NCBI GenBank assembly: GCA_900073065.1
Contig: FJOG01000013.1
Coordinates: 957,227-1,021,226, forward strand
From: Phialocephala subalpina
Lineage: Eukaryota > Ascomycota > Leotiomycetes > Helotiales > Mollisiaceae
Length of the DNA stretch: 64,000 nt
Direction of reading: 5' to 3'
This document shows, piece by piece, positions 46,760 through 58,923 of this stretch. A program made the position numbers and the translations under genes. Numbering within the stretch: the first letter of the stretch is position 1; the number at the start of each line of letters is the position of its first letter. A model generated the notes under the pieces. It saw only the letters and a program-made list of their open reading frames with translations, searched no databases and had not been told where the DNA came from.

Positions 46760-49700
46760 GTTGACCAGAGTAGCTGACTGTATGCTGAGAGATGATTGGG
46801 GTTCTTGCAGTGTGATATTGACAAGTTGCTGCTCGTTGCAGGTACGATCATTTTAGTCGCACCCGCCTACCGCGCCAACTTTCCCACCGCCACCCAATTA
46901 GATGTTACCTGCGAGGATTTCATGTCATACGAGGACAAAGTAGGGAAGTGTCTAGGATATTATGTCCCTCGCCACCAACAACAGAAGCATTACAACTCCG
47001 TGATCATGTGAGAGCTAAATTAATAGCCTCCGAAATTACATTGCGGTATTAACAATGAGGAGCCCAATGTCCCAAGAATCCTAGCAAACTTTGGTTGACA
47101 TGTTGGTCAATGTTTCATAAGTTGAGCGCTTCTCATCCACGATTTCCAGAGCTAAATTGCGGAGGCACAGAGAGACACGAGGAAGCCTCTGTTCATGACT
47201 CGTTATTGTCATATGGCTTTTTGCTTTCGCTTTTGTTGCCACAAGATCGAATTTAGTTCTCGGACAAAACATCGCTCAGAAAGTTATGAAAAGCGAAAAC
47301 ATTTTCAGAATCACTCGAGGCGAAATTTCCACGATCACGGACGATGGTCGGTTCCTCCCGTCTCGTAAAATCTATCATATAGATCGCGCGTACTGTTGTG
47401 ATTGTGGTCGGTGCTCTATTTATACACGTTTCGGTGTTAAGAGAGGTGCTAATCTCTTCCCTTTCCTCTTGTTTGGGAAGGAGGGCCTCGATCGGTCTGA
47501 TTTGAATGATCGTGTAGTAGGCAGGCACGAGGCTGAGGATTAATTCAGCTCTCGAGTCTCTCGATCAAGAGAGATCGAAATAGTCAAGGATCAGTTTTCG
47601 AAGCAATTGTTGGTAGAGCTAGAATTGGAAGAATGGCCATGAGCGTGTGCGTCAGTAATATAGGTCTCAGAACATTTCTCGAATTGTGTGCATTACCAAG
47701 GATTGAATGTCAATGTCTGTCCTTGTTTTGCTCTACTGTTTACTCTCGAGAGGCAAAGGAAGTGAAGAGGCGCATTATTTAGGTAAAACTCTTCTGCTAC
47801 AACTAGAGAGAACTCTCAACCATTATCACATCTCTTCACCGAACCAATTATTCATTCAATACCAGAATATTCACAGCCCATACCTTATTCCAATATGCTA
47901 AACGTGAATCCAAGTCGGGCATTAACAAAGGAGGACCAGACACATGGCCGCAAATACCAGACGAGAACAATGCAGCTCGCTCGTAAGGAAATGTCTCTGA
48001 ATTGCAGTGACAACGAAGAAACCATTCAACGTACTTCGTAAAGCATAATGTACAGTACAAGAAATGCAAAGCCCTCGTAACATCGTGCCAACTTTCCAGA
48101 CCGTAATCATCGACTTTGAGGCTCTCACCTGCAGCGGAAGTATTTGGCGATCACATGCAAGACATTTCGCCTACCACGCCCTATCAAGCGATTCTGATCA
48201 GGGGCTTGCAGGCTTCTGGAAGGGTTGGAATAAAGAAGCAATTTCCATCAGCCCAGGGCTTGCCTCAAATTTCGATTTTCGACTTCTGCTTTCCGAAAAT
48301 TGGGAAGCGGTAAATGAGATGAGATTGCTGATATCGATAAAAGTCCGAGATATATAGATTCCGGATACGAAGCTGACGAGCATCCGAAGTTACAGGACCG
48401 TGATGCTGTATTCGAGAATGTTGCGAGGCAGTTCTGGAATAGGGACGGAAGCTTACAAGGCTGGGGAATCATTATCGTTTTCGGGGATGAAATGCTGTGG
48501 TGGGACGGAAAAGACTTGCTTGTTCGTTCTGGTGGTGGTTGTTGGTTGTTGAAGATCGTTGGGGCTTGGGCTGCAGAAAGATGTTGTCGTCACTGCGCAG
48601 AAAATCTGGCATGCATTGGAGAGCGGACAACGCCTCACTACGGCACTGTATTTTGGGTTCGGTGCACATTGCGCCGCATCTGAGCGAGAGATAGATACCG
48701 ATGCTGACTGTTTTGTAATATGTTTCTCGAATCATTTGGTTTGAGAGCCGAGACCGACTTGGGATGACGACTACTGGATTTGCAGATACGTACTGCAGAC
48801 GCAGGTGAGAATCATGAGCATGGCGAAGCACAAGTGATGGTCAAAATGACTCAGAGGATTTATTGACTGTAGTCTAGAGTCAGCCAAGTAGGTTGCTCTC
48901 GACAGTCGAGGAGTATGATTCGATTTTGCATGTGCGGCGTGCTAGAAGGGGGCATCGAGGAGGTTGAGAGAGGACCTGGATGTACCTCCGGACTGGGACT
49001 TTGGACGACGCCCCAGCGGCGAAAGGGATGAGTCGTTCTAAAGGGGTTGCCTAACCTTCGGCTGATTGTGGCTTTCTCTGGCACACAGCGTCTGTTTGGA
49101 AGGTTCGAAAGGCCCGTCTTGCTGTTTTATATCCGATGCGGTACCATTGGTGGTGATTCGTGAGCGGTTCAGGTCATGGCTACATTTCTCGAAAAAGGTT
49201 CAGCAGGAGTCGGGCGACTCATCGTTGGAAGCATGGGAGGCTCTTGTACAGGCTTCCCGAACATTAGGAATGTATTGGTCGTCGAGGATCAGAATTGTGC
49301 CACAGACTTCAAAGTCAAAAAATAAAGATCAAAGCTGGAGCAGTCTGATTCACAGTGTCAGCTTGACTCGCCCTAGGACATTTTGCTTGTGGTCCATCCG
49401 CATTCTTTCATCGTGTGAGAGGCCTGGTGGCATAAACCCCTTTATTGTTGACGAAGTGGGGTATTGTTTGCTTCTCATGAGAGATGTTTCTCTGACCCTG
49501 ATTTTTTCTTGAGGTGTGCTGTTGTGTCTGCGGGTCGGATGAAGAAGGGATAGATTTGTTCGACGCCCAAGAAACAACAAGGGGTACACCCAGTCCTAGC
49601 GCGTTTGAAGGAGTCGTCCCAGCATCCGGCAGGCCAGGCACGGTGATCTGATCATCCTCTTTTACTTTTTCTGGCCCAGGCAAAACCACCTTTTGTTTGT

Positions 49701-51053
49701 GCGGACGTGGGAGAACAGAGGAAAGCAAAATTCGTGCTCGTTGACGAGAGTGGCATGGTACGGATATAGAATCTGGAATTAGGACATATCAGACCACCAG
49801 CTTCGGAGCTTACGATTCTTGCTTGTGATGCTTCCGCTGCAACTCCAGATCTTGAATCACACTATGCCTATCCTGATGCATAGTCTATGAGTTTGGGCAA
49901 AAAAAGAGATGCCCCTTTGGTCGCTGGAGCATGGCAGTCTGGACTAGAATACAACCCGCATTGGAACGGTCGCGAGCACTCCTTTTAGCCATAATTCATG
50001 GAAAATAGAGAAAGGGAGGCTGCCGTCCCGTCATGAATCGCCCTCTGTCTGGCCAGTCTGGACGTGAATGGCCCAAAAAGCGTTTTCAGCCATAATTCTG
50101 GATGGAAGAGTAGTATTCGGAGTCGAGTAGTCGAAGTCTAGCATTCGTAGTCCAGCTGTGAATCCACCAGAAGAGAGAGTCCAGTGCATTTGTGAGTCGC
50201 CCTCTGCGATCGTACATAGATGTGATGGATGTGGTGGGTGTGAATAATCCAGTATTTATTTGTCCCTTCACTCAACAATGGAATGCTCGAAGTGACTCTG
50301 TTGGATAGATGTTCGTACTATAGTACCCGTTTGTTAGCCAAGCCGCATCCTCAATACCCCCATATCCGTGCCCTCAACATTGGTACGTATTCTTTGGGAC
50401 TGCGACTGCGCATGCCGCCTCGTGGTGATACTTGGATACTACGCAAATACTTCAAATCCCAGACCAGATCTGGTCTCGTGCTGCGTGAGTGGCTGGACAT
50501 CGGGGCTTTTGCAAGGGCACTCCTGACGAAGCCGTGCTCCCCGTTCGAGCAGTCTGAATTGCGCTAGTTCGCTTTAGGGCCGCTAACCGAACACCCGAAA
50601 ATTATTCTTTGGCAAGAGCCAGAGAGCAGCGCAGAATTTCTTTCTGCACCCTTCATTCTGATCATCAGAAAACAACTCCAAATCTTCACCCCTTACTACT
50701 CCGACGAACGTCTTCTGCCTCGGTAGAAGATTGCATCGTGGCAGGAATAGTTTCTCGATACTTCACGTATTCGACATAATAATCGCCAGCGCCGTCTCGA
50801 ACGATTTGCTGCGACACATTCATTCATCCCCGTGCTGCCTACGAAGGCCTCCTCCTCGAAGCGATTCATTTCGTTCTTTCGACTCTCCACTCCTCACGCA
50901 TACACCGTCTCCGCGACGCCTTAATAGAATAGATCGGATTTGAGATCAGGTTGACCTTCTGCGAAGGATATCCGCATCGTCTTTGCTCGTCGCGATACGT
51001 CATACGAATTCTTCTCCCAACCACACGAGGTCATCTTCGAAATAGCTCACCCT
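46760..51053. other. 4.3-kb gene desert
   Basis: No recognisable gene. A 122-codon open stretch at 48318-48683 (with SPRYIDSGYEADEHPKLQDR and ARQFWNRDG) looks somewhat coding but has no start or partner exon. Segments near 49935-49995 and 50055-50110 share CAGTCTGGAC and AGCCATAATTC, a degenerate local duplication. The last 500 nt are CT-rich and probably hold the eIF4G promoter and leader. Confidence 0.4.
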
Positions 51054-54000
51054 ATGACTTCCGTTTCTCAACAAACCACAACTCCGAATCAGCCCTCCTC
51101 AAACAGCAGCGCGTCGCAATCGACTTTGTCGTACGCTTCCACCGCAAAGAAGGCCGTCTCGTCGCCACCGATCGCGACGGGCTCGTCCTCGACTCCCTCT
51201 CCCGTCGTGGCTGTCGGAGGTGCTGCGCCGGTACAGCAACAACATGGAAAGTCGAATTCGATCTCGCCGGTGAACGGCAAGCCTTCGATTTCTCCAGCTG
51301 TACCGGCAGTTTCTGCACCTGCTATCGCACATAGCAGCTCTGTAATCAATGGTTCGAACGACCACAGCCGAAAGAGTTCTGTCACAATCCCAGCAAACGG
51401 AATGAACGGTGGCCCAGTTGGCGGTGCAAAGAATAACATTCAGTTCGGATCTATCGCAGACTCCCCAAAGGTTTCTCACAGTACTCCCGAAAGCGCACAG
51501 GCAACTGCGTCGGCACCAATTCCTATCTCGAACCCTAGAGTCGTCGACCCCTCACACTCACCAACACCTATTCCAGCACCTTCTGCCAGCGGTGGACGAC
51601 CTCCATCTGGTTTGGTAGGAACAGGCGGCAACGGTGTCGCGTTTGGAAGTTTTGGTGGCGATAAAGATGTAAGTTTGATATTCTTTTCTTTTTGCGCTTA
51701 GACTTTTACTAATCACCCTCGTTTACAGCAACACTTTCGACAAGCATCTGGAGGCAATCTTGCACCTGGAAACCAGCAAGCTGGGCACCTTCGACAATCC
51801 TCACAACCGGGACAAGATATGAACAATCAATCTAGTCCTGCCCCTGGACGTGGTGGGTTCCAGCCACAAGCTGGCCGAGGACGCGGTGGGCCTTTCAATC
51901 AAAACTTCCAACAACAGCAAATGGGCGGCTTCCCACCATCGAATCCACAATTTAGACCTCAGAGCCAGAGTCGCGGCGGCAATGCCATGGCTCCAGCGTT
52001 CAATGGCCAAGGTCGACCAATGCAGCAATTCCCGAACTCTCCACAGCCCGCAAGAAGTCCTGCCCTGGCTCCTGCAATGCCTGGCACGCCAAATTCGAAC
52101 CCCGCCATGCCGATGCAAACACAATACGGAGGATATCAGCAGCATCAACAGTTTATGCCAAATCCTGTACGCACCGAACCCTCTTCATTCAGTCATCGCG
52201 CAGAAAAGCAATTCAACAATCCTACCAAAGGCAAGAAGCGGAAGTGGTCCAAGAACTCTGAGCAGTACTCAAACAACCGCCACCGACCACAAGATCAAAG
52301 ACAGCTCTTTGGACACGAGTACACCACGAGTGAGCAAATGCCACCAGATGGTGTGGGTCCTGGTCATGATGATGCGAGGAATTTCGGAGGACCCTTGGAG
52401 CAGCCTATGGCTCGGCAGTCTTTCGCGTCTCAACACAGCGATCTGCCACCGCTTCCAGCTCTCTTGGGACCTCTTGCCTCCATGGACCAATCTGCAATGC
52501 CCCCTATCCCCCCACCTGTTCATTCTACTCCACTGCTACCCAATCTTCCCCCTATTCCTTCTTCTCCGTTTGACATCTCAAAGATGGAGTTGTCACCATC
52601 TAGCGGTGATTTTGACAGATTTCTAACGATGAAGCAGTCGTACTACCCGCAGGCTCCCTACGATGCTCGGATGCCCATGCAAAATGCGCCTTACATGTAT
52701 CCCCAAATGGCAAACATGAGCTACATGCCTGCTCCTCAATCTCCGCAACCTGGCTTCCAGATGCCAAATAACTATCAGCAAACCTACGTCCCTGGTCAAT
52801 ACGCTCCTCAGGCACAGCCCATGTCACGAAACTCTTCCCAAATGTCAGAGCAGCGACCAGCTTCCAGCATGGGACAACCCCAAACTCCTTCGATGACTCC
52901 CTCCATCTCGCACGCGAACACTCCTCAGCCGAAACCTGCTGCGACACCATCCAATACATTCCCCAGACCTGCTAGAAAGAGTGCTGCTATCACCATCAGA
53001 CGACCTGACGGTGAGGTCTTGGATGTGGACAGCATCAAAGCCCCTGCTTCTCCTGCTCCAAGTGCCAGCGCAAGAACTCGCACTCCACCAATTGCAGCAT
53101 CCTCAACTCCTACTCCCCCACCAAAGTCTTCGACTCCACAACACGCCAGAACTGACAGCGCCAGCATCAGCACCAAGACGTCAGAGGAGAAGAGAGCCGA
53201 GATGCTAGAGAAGGTCAAAAAGGAGGCTGAGAAGGTTAAGGCAGAGGGCAAGGCAAAGGCCGACGAGGCTGCCAAAGCTGCTGAAGAAAAGCTAAAGGAG
53301 GAGGAGAAAGTCAAGGCAGAGGCAAAGGCCAAGGAGGAAGCAGAGGCTAAGGCCAAGGAAGAGGCCGATGCTAAAGCTGCTGCAGACAAGGCAAAGCAGG
53401 AGGAGGAAGAGGAGTTGGAGCGCCAAATCGCAGAAATGGAAGCTGCTGAGGCTGAGCGTGAGAAGAAGGAAACCGAGCTTCTCGCCAAGCGTGCTGCAGA
53501 GAAGGCTGCGGCCGAGGAGGCTAACAAGGAGAAGAAAAAGGCTGAGGCTGAGGAGAACGACCGCAAGCTTAAGGAAGCCGAGCGTGAGATGGAGCGTCTT
53601 GAAGATGAGCGTGAGAAGAAGCGTGCCGAGGCCGAGGCTAAGGCTGGTGAAAAGTCTGATGAGAAAAAGGACACGAAGCCGGAGGAGGACAAGAATGGCC
53701 CTACCACTCCCAGCACTTTGGCATCAAAGCTTTCCAATCTCACCTTGGGAACAGACAGCGGTACATCTACTCCTGCCTCCGACGATTCCATGGGCCCACC
53801 TCCAAAGATGAACGCCACTGAGAAGCGTGGCAAGCCTGCTGCTCTTAACCTTGCCCCGCTCCACACAAAGCCTGTTGAGCCACCGCAACCCAGCGCCGCT
53901 CTCCAGTCTCTCAAGTCAGCTCGCTTCCTGACAGTGCTCAATTCTTCCCTCTACCCACAAGGTATCAGCTCACCCAATCCTGCGCTCAATTCTGCCGTTA

Positions 54001-56081
54001 CCACAAAAGGCAAGAGCTTCAAGTACGACAAGGAGTTTCTTCTTCAATTCCAAAAGGTCTTCACTGAGAAGCCCTCAATGGAGTTCGAATCTCAGGTCAA
54101 GGCCCTTATCGGCGATGGTGACGGAGGTTCAGCTAGAACCGGATCTACAAGAACACCCGGCGGCATGGGTCCTAGACAAAACTCTACCCGCAACAGTCAA
54201 CCCGGTGCATTCGCAATGGGCTCTTTCGGTGCTCCCGGTGGCAAGACTCTCCCTCCTGGAACCACCTCAGAGATGCGCTTTGCTATGGCCAGTGGCACAA
54301 TGGCCCGACCCCCCATCAATCCCATGGCTTCGTTCAACCGGCCAGGTGGTGCTGGCTTCCCTGGCAGCAATCCTATGCAGCGCACTCCTTCTAGCTCCAA
54401 CATGAACAACGTCCCTCACTCTCCCCGCCAACAGAGCAGACGTGGCGGTGGCAGCAAGCGTGAGTACCAAGGAACCAACTCCAAGCAGGAGGCTCAAGCC
54501 GCAAAGACAATGCCTCTCACTGCCGGCATGGAACTCAAGCCAATCAAGATCTCCGAGACTGGTTGGAAGCCACGCAGCATTGGTACCTCTCAGTCAGCAA
54601 CTGGTGCTGCTGGACCAACTCCTGGTGCACAAGGTGGTACTGGCCATATGGAACCAGACATGGTTCAGCGAAAGGTCAAGGCTGCTCTGAACAAGATGAC
54701 TCCCGAGAAGTTCGACAAGATTGCAGATCAGATCCTTGCCATTGCAGCACAATCCAAGGATGAGGCTGACGGACGTACTCTTCGCCAAGTTATTCAACTC
54801 ACCTTCGAGAAGGCCACAGATGAGGCTCACTGGGCTTCTATGTATGCCAAATTCTGCAAGCGTATGTTGGAGACCATGAGCCCTGATATCAAGGATGAGA
54901 GCATCACCGACAAGAACGGCAACATCGTCTCGGGCGGAAATCTTTTCAGAAAGTACTTGCTCAACAGATGTCAAGAGGAATTCGAGCGTGGCTGGAAGAT
55001 GGACCTGCCCGACAAGCCCGAGGGAGAGCGTGGTGAGGAGAAGACTGAGGAAGCCGTGATGCTTTCTGATGAGTACTACATTGCTGCTGCTGCTAAGCGT
55101 CGCGGTCTTGGTCTTGTCCAATTCATCGGTGAGCTTTATAAGTTGAGTATGCTTACGGAGCGTATCATGCACGAGTGTGTGAAGAAGCTTGTCGACTACA
55201 CTGGCATTCCTGATGAAGCTGAGATCGAGTCTTTGACAAAGCTTCTAAAGACCATCGGTGCCAACCTTGACGGCACTGAGAAGGGCAAGCCCATGATGGA
55301 TGTTTACTTCCAGCGCATCCAGACCATGGTTGATACTCCAGACCTCCCCAGTCGTCTGAGATTCATGCTCATGGACATCATCGATCTACGAAAGAAGCAC
55401 TGGGTTTCCAAGGAGCAAAACAAGGGTCCGAAGACACTTGAAGAAGTTCGAGCAGAGGTAAGTTCCTTCCCGTGCGAACCAACAATACATGTACTAATTT
55501 CATTCAGGCCGAGGCACAAGCTGCTCAGAAGGCTGCCGAGAATGCTCGAGGTAGTCAACGTGGCGGTGGCGGTGGTGGACGCATGCAAATGGGCCGTGGT
55601 GATTCGAGAAACTTCTCCAATCAATACGGAAACCAGCCACCAGTCGACTACCAGAAGAACACTGTTGGAATGGACGATCTCCGCCGTCTCACCAACAAGA
55701 ACACAAACCGTGCCTCAAGTCAGCAAATGTCTTTTGGTCCTACATCCATGTTCTCTTCTCGCAGCAACAGTGGACGAAAGATGGGTCCTGGGGGTTCGTT
55801 AAGCAGAGGAGGTGAAGACTCTGGAGCTTCATCAAGAACAGGCACACCACCACATCAAAAGGAAAAGGAGTCAGCCACCTCCGCAAATGCATTTAGGTAT
55901 GTACAGTTCAACTCCAAGCATGCATTCCCATGTCTAATTTTTCAATAGTCTTCTAGCAGGATTGGGATCTGGCGACCACGAGAACCCTACATCGCCACCT
56001 TCGACATCCGTTTCTCCAGCTCTGTCAAAGGCAACACCTGCAACAGCAGACAAGTCTGATGACAAGAAGGAGGGCGAGTAA
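51054..56081 (+). CDS. translation initiation factor eIF4G
   Basis: Four exons (51054-51668, 51729-55457, 55508-55896, 55949-56081) join in phase to 1621 aa. The first 450 residues are Ser/Pro/Gln/Gly-rich (PGRGGFQPQAGRGRGG). Residues about 690-860 are a very long Glu/Lys/Ala helix. The eIF4E-binding motif KYDKEFLLQF (Y-x4-L-L) lies near residue 968. MIF4G spans about 1180-1420: VQRKVKAALNKMTPEKFDKI, YAKFCKRMLETMSPDIKD, RLRFMLMDIIDLRKKHWVS. It binds eIF4A there. The tail is RG- and Ser-rich. eIF4G bridges cap-bound eIF4E, eIF4A and eIF3. A 471-nt segment, 52167-52637 (157 codons), is flanked by GTACGC and CTAAC..CAG and may be removed as an intron, giving a 1464-aa form. Antisense open frames here are composition shadows. 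Confidence 0.93.
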
Positions 56082-57444
56082 TAAGCATCCGACGACATAC
56101 ACAAAAGTGTTTTCAGAAGCATCCTAATCTCTGTGCATAGACCGGCGGGCTAATCTTGCATTTGCGGCGGACCTTTTTCTAAAACGTGTCTTAAAAGTTT
56201 CTTCGCTGTTACTACTATACCATGATACCTCAACATTCGACCCATAGACTACATTCGACCTCGAGATTTCCTTGGTTTTTCATTCCTGCGCATATTTCGG
56301 CTGGTGTGCGGGAAGACAGGTTGCTCATTTGCGAAATTTCCTTTGGCTCCTGGGATTTGACCTGCGGGACGGCATTCGAGACCGGCTCGCTCAGGCCAAC
56401 GACTAAAAGCTCTGTGTCAAATATTTCGATTTTTCTTTTCCCTCGGAGCGGCTGGTTCTCTGATAAGAGAGAGCTATTGTTCCATGCATGTTGCTGTTGC
56501 GTTGCGTTGCTTGCATTTCACGTTGGCACTGTTCCAAGGTGGTGGACTCGTCCGTCGTCGCAGGAATGGCTCTGGGATCGTTGCGCGCGATGCTTCTTTG
56601 CTGTTGCTTGGCTGGCTGGTTTGTAATTTTGAAGGCGAGAGCGAATGCATGCATGGTGGGAGGGCGGGGTCCTGGGGAGGAGGGGTCGGAACCTACATGG
56701 ATCACGAATACGGAGGATGCATGTTTGGGGAGGATTCGTCGTCACGAGGCAGCATACACATTGTACAAATATCTAATTCGTTACCCACGCCAGCCAACAC
56801 AGCCTACAAAAACACTCTACAAACTTTATATCTCTTTACTCTGATTGTGATATGATGATTTTGATATGACTGCATGAGTGACTCCACCGTTCCCCTGCTA
56901 ATTAGCACTCTCCTGGTCTCTTCTATGCAACACTGCTTCCCTCACTGGCCACACCTTTCACTTGAACATATTTCTAAAGTCATTCACATCTGATTCTGAC
57001 ATTGGCATGTGGGACGGTAGTTATGAAAATAACACGCGTTTTGCAGAGACAGGGAGAGAGGACTTGGCGTAGGGCAGGTGGGGAACGATGTTGGAGTATT
57101 TGCAGAAGTCTAGGGTGGGAGGGTTTTTGAGATGATTTTCTTGAGATCAAGCATCGTTGAGAATTTCTGTCTCTTTAAGGAAGTCAATACCTGTTTTTTT
57201 GTTTTGGACGTTCTGGCAAGCGAGAGCAGCACCGTGAAGTTGATCATTCTCAGGCATATCATAGTCTCGGGATTTCTGTAGCAGCAGTGAGACCTACTTC
57301 GGCTACCCTTCTGACCCAAGGCTTAGTACGGAGGTAGTCTCCAAGCTCTCACAGTCCAAGGATTCCTCCACAACATCGATCCATCGACATGCATCCACCT
57401 TAACCAACAACCCATTTCCTCATCACCCAACCCCAAATTCATTC
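56082..57444. other. intergenic after eIF4G
   Basis: About 1.36 kb containing the eIF4G 3' UTR. Several 100-residue open frames around 56403-56855 overlap on both strands and look random. No gene is supported. Confidence 0.4.
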
Positions 57445-58447
57445 TTACACAACCTCATACTCCTTATCACTAGGTTCATACCACGGCCAAGTAGTATCCG
57501 TAACATCAATCCTCCACTTCCGAAGTTTTCCTTTCAGGGGTAGCCACACGCTCTCCTCGTCAAGACTGGCAAGAAACTCATCGCGGAACTCCGTCACATT
57601 TCGCCAATGATAACCAACGTGATGGAAATCGATCTTCGGATCATCCAGGGACGCCAGAGAGCCCAAAACAGCGATTGTCTGACTTGGTTTGAAGGGATTA
57701 CATCCTCTTCGCTGTTCCTCCCTGAGTGGGACTTGGAGTTCCAGAGTTCGAATATGAGATTTATGGAAGGGGTTTATAACGGATAGGTACTTCTCTATGG
57801 TACTAGGACGACCAAGCCAGAAGGTTGCGAGGCGGTGGAGTCGATGTACAGCTAGCGACAGATTAGGGAGAGATTGAGGTGGGTGGAGAGGACCAGTAGG
57901 TTACGGAGTTGACGAACTTGGAGAGATGACGCTTGTAGACGGGTTTGTGGCGGTTGTTTCAGGTGAGTAGGAAGAGGAAGTGGTAGATTCTGTTGCGGAT
58001 CTCGATTGGTGGAGAGGCGAGTCCTGCTTCTGGGACGATGGATTGTACCCATTGGAGAGACTGAGTGGGGATCGTTAGCAAGCTCTTATCGAAAGGAGCT
58101 TGGTTGAGGATTTTTCTTCGCATCTTCAAGAACGAAGATTGCAGGAGAATGACTTGAACGTACATGAATGCCTGTCTCTGGAGCAGCAATGACCATCTTT
58201 GCTCCTTCCTCCCCATTCTTATTTATTATCTCTTGCTCAAACTAATGCGAAATCACTTTAGTATTCAAGCTCGAGGAAGCATCGGAGAATCACAAACCTG
58301 GAATGCCGTGATGATCTTTGGACCATCCTTGAATTCCAGAAATTCATGACCATCTGAGGTACCACGGGACAACCTTTGGGCCTGGCGGGCAACATGCTTG
58401 CGCTTGACAATTCCCTGTGGTCTCGTAGACTTGGATTTTGGCGCCAT
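57445..58447 (-). pseudogene. broken F-box/2EXR-like gene
   Basis: The 5' part looks intact: exon 1 (58447-58298) starts MAPKSKSTRPQGIVKRKHVA, exon 2 begins FEQEIINKNGEEGAKMVI, and exon 3 has SLQWVQSIVPEAGLASPPIE then IRNRIYHFLFLL, the PxEIRNRIY pattern of fungal F-box/2EXR proteins. Exon 3 then hits TGA at 57959-57961, but the same frame continues NNRHKPVYKRHLSKFVNS. The reading passes to another frame (LLVLSTHLNLSLICR), meets TAG at 57852-57854 before LYIDSTA, and shifts again to IEKYLSVINPFHKSHIRTLE and on to the stop at 57445 (PWYEPSDKEYEVV). Two nonsense codons and two shifts cannot be explained by introns with GT..AG ends. Both stops could come from C-to-T changes (CGA or CAG). It may still give a 108-residue N-terminal product. 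Confidence 0.6.
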
Positions 58448-58923
58448 CTCTGCTGCGTGTGTATGATGCCTCAGAAAGTACTGTGTCAATGATTCTTACG
58501 ATGTAGGAGTCGAGACAGTAAGATCGATCTTTGATCTCTTGCGCGAGACCGAGAAGTGCATAATCTCGAGAAGAGGAGATTAGACGAGGCAGGCGCAAGG
58601 AGCGTTGCTAGGAAATCATCGAGCACTGAAGAGCTCTTGTAAGCCAACGGCACTTGGCAGAATAAATACAGTATTGGATATCTATGAGCTTCAAAATATT
58701 AGCAGACATGTCACGATTTGAGTAGGTCTTGTCTCATGGAAAATCTCTTCTCCTTGATGAATTTTATCTATGTTCGCAAAGGATCTACAGCATCCTGCCG
58801 GTATCATGAAGGCAAACCTGCCTTACGCCTTCGCTAAATGCAATCAGAATACCCACGTACCCTGGAAAATTTTCATAACCCATATGTCCTAACCCCATCC
58901 TGTACGCCAATAAAAGCAAATAT
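58448..58923. other. intergenic
   Basis: 476 nt between the pseudogene start and the Rad26 stop codon on the same strand. It would contain the Rad26 3' UTR and the old promoter of the pseudogene. Nothing else is visible. Confidence 0.4.

Noticed and set aside
48318..48683. 122-codon open stretch, possible orphan exon
   Set aside because: No start codon, no credible acceptor or donor and no family match; kept only as a note on the gene desert.
52925..53941. 338-codon minus-strand open frame, Ser/Ala-rich
   Set aside because: It lies antisense to the Glu/Lys/Ala repeat helix of eIF4G; Ser-rich long antisense frames are expected from that codon composition.
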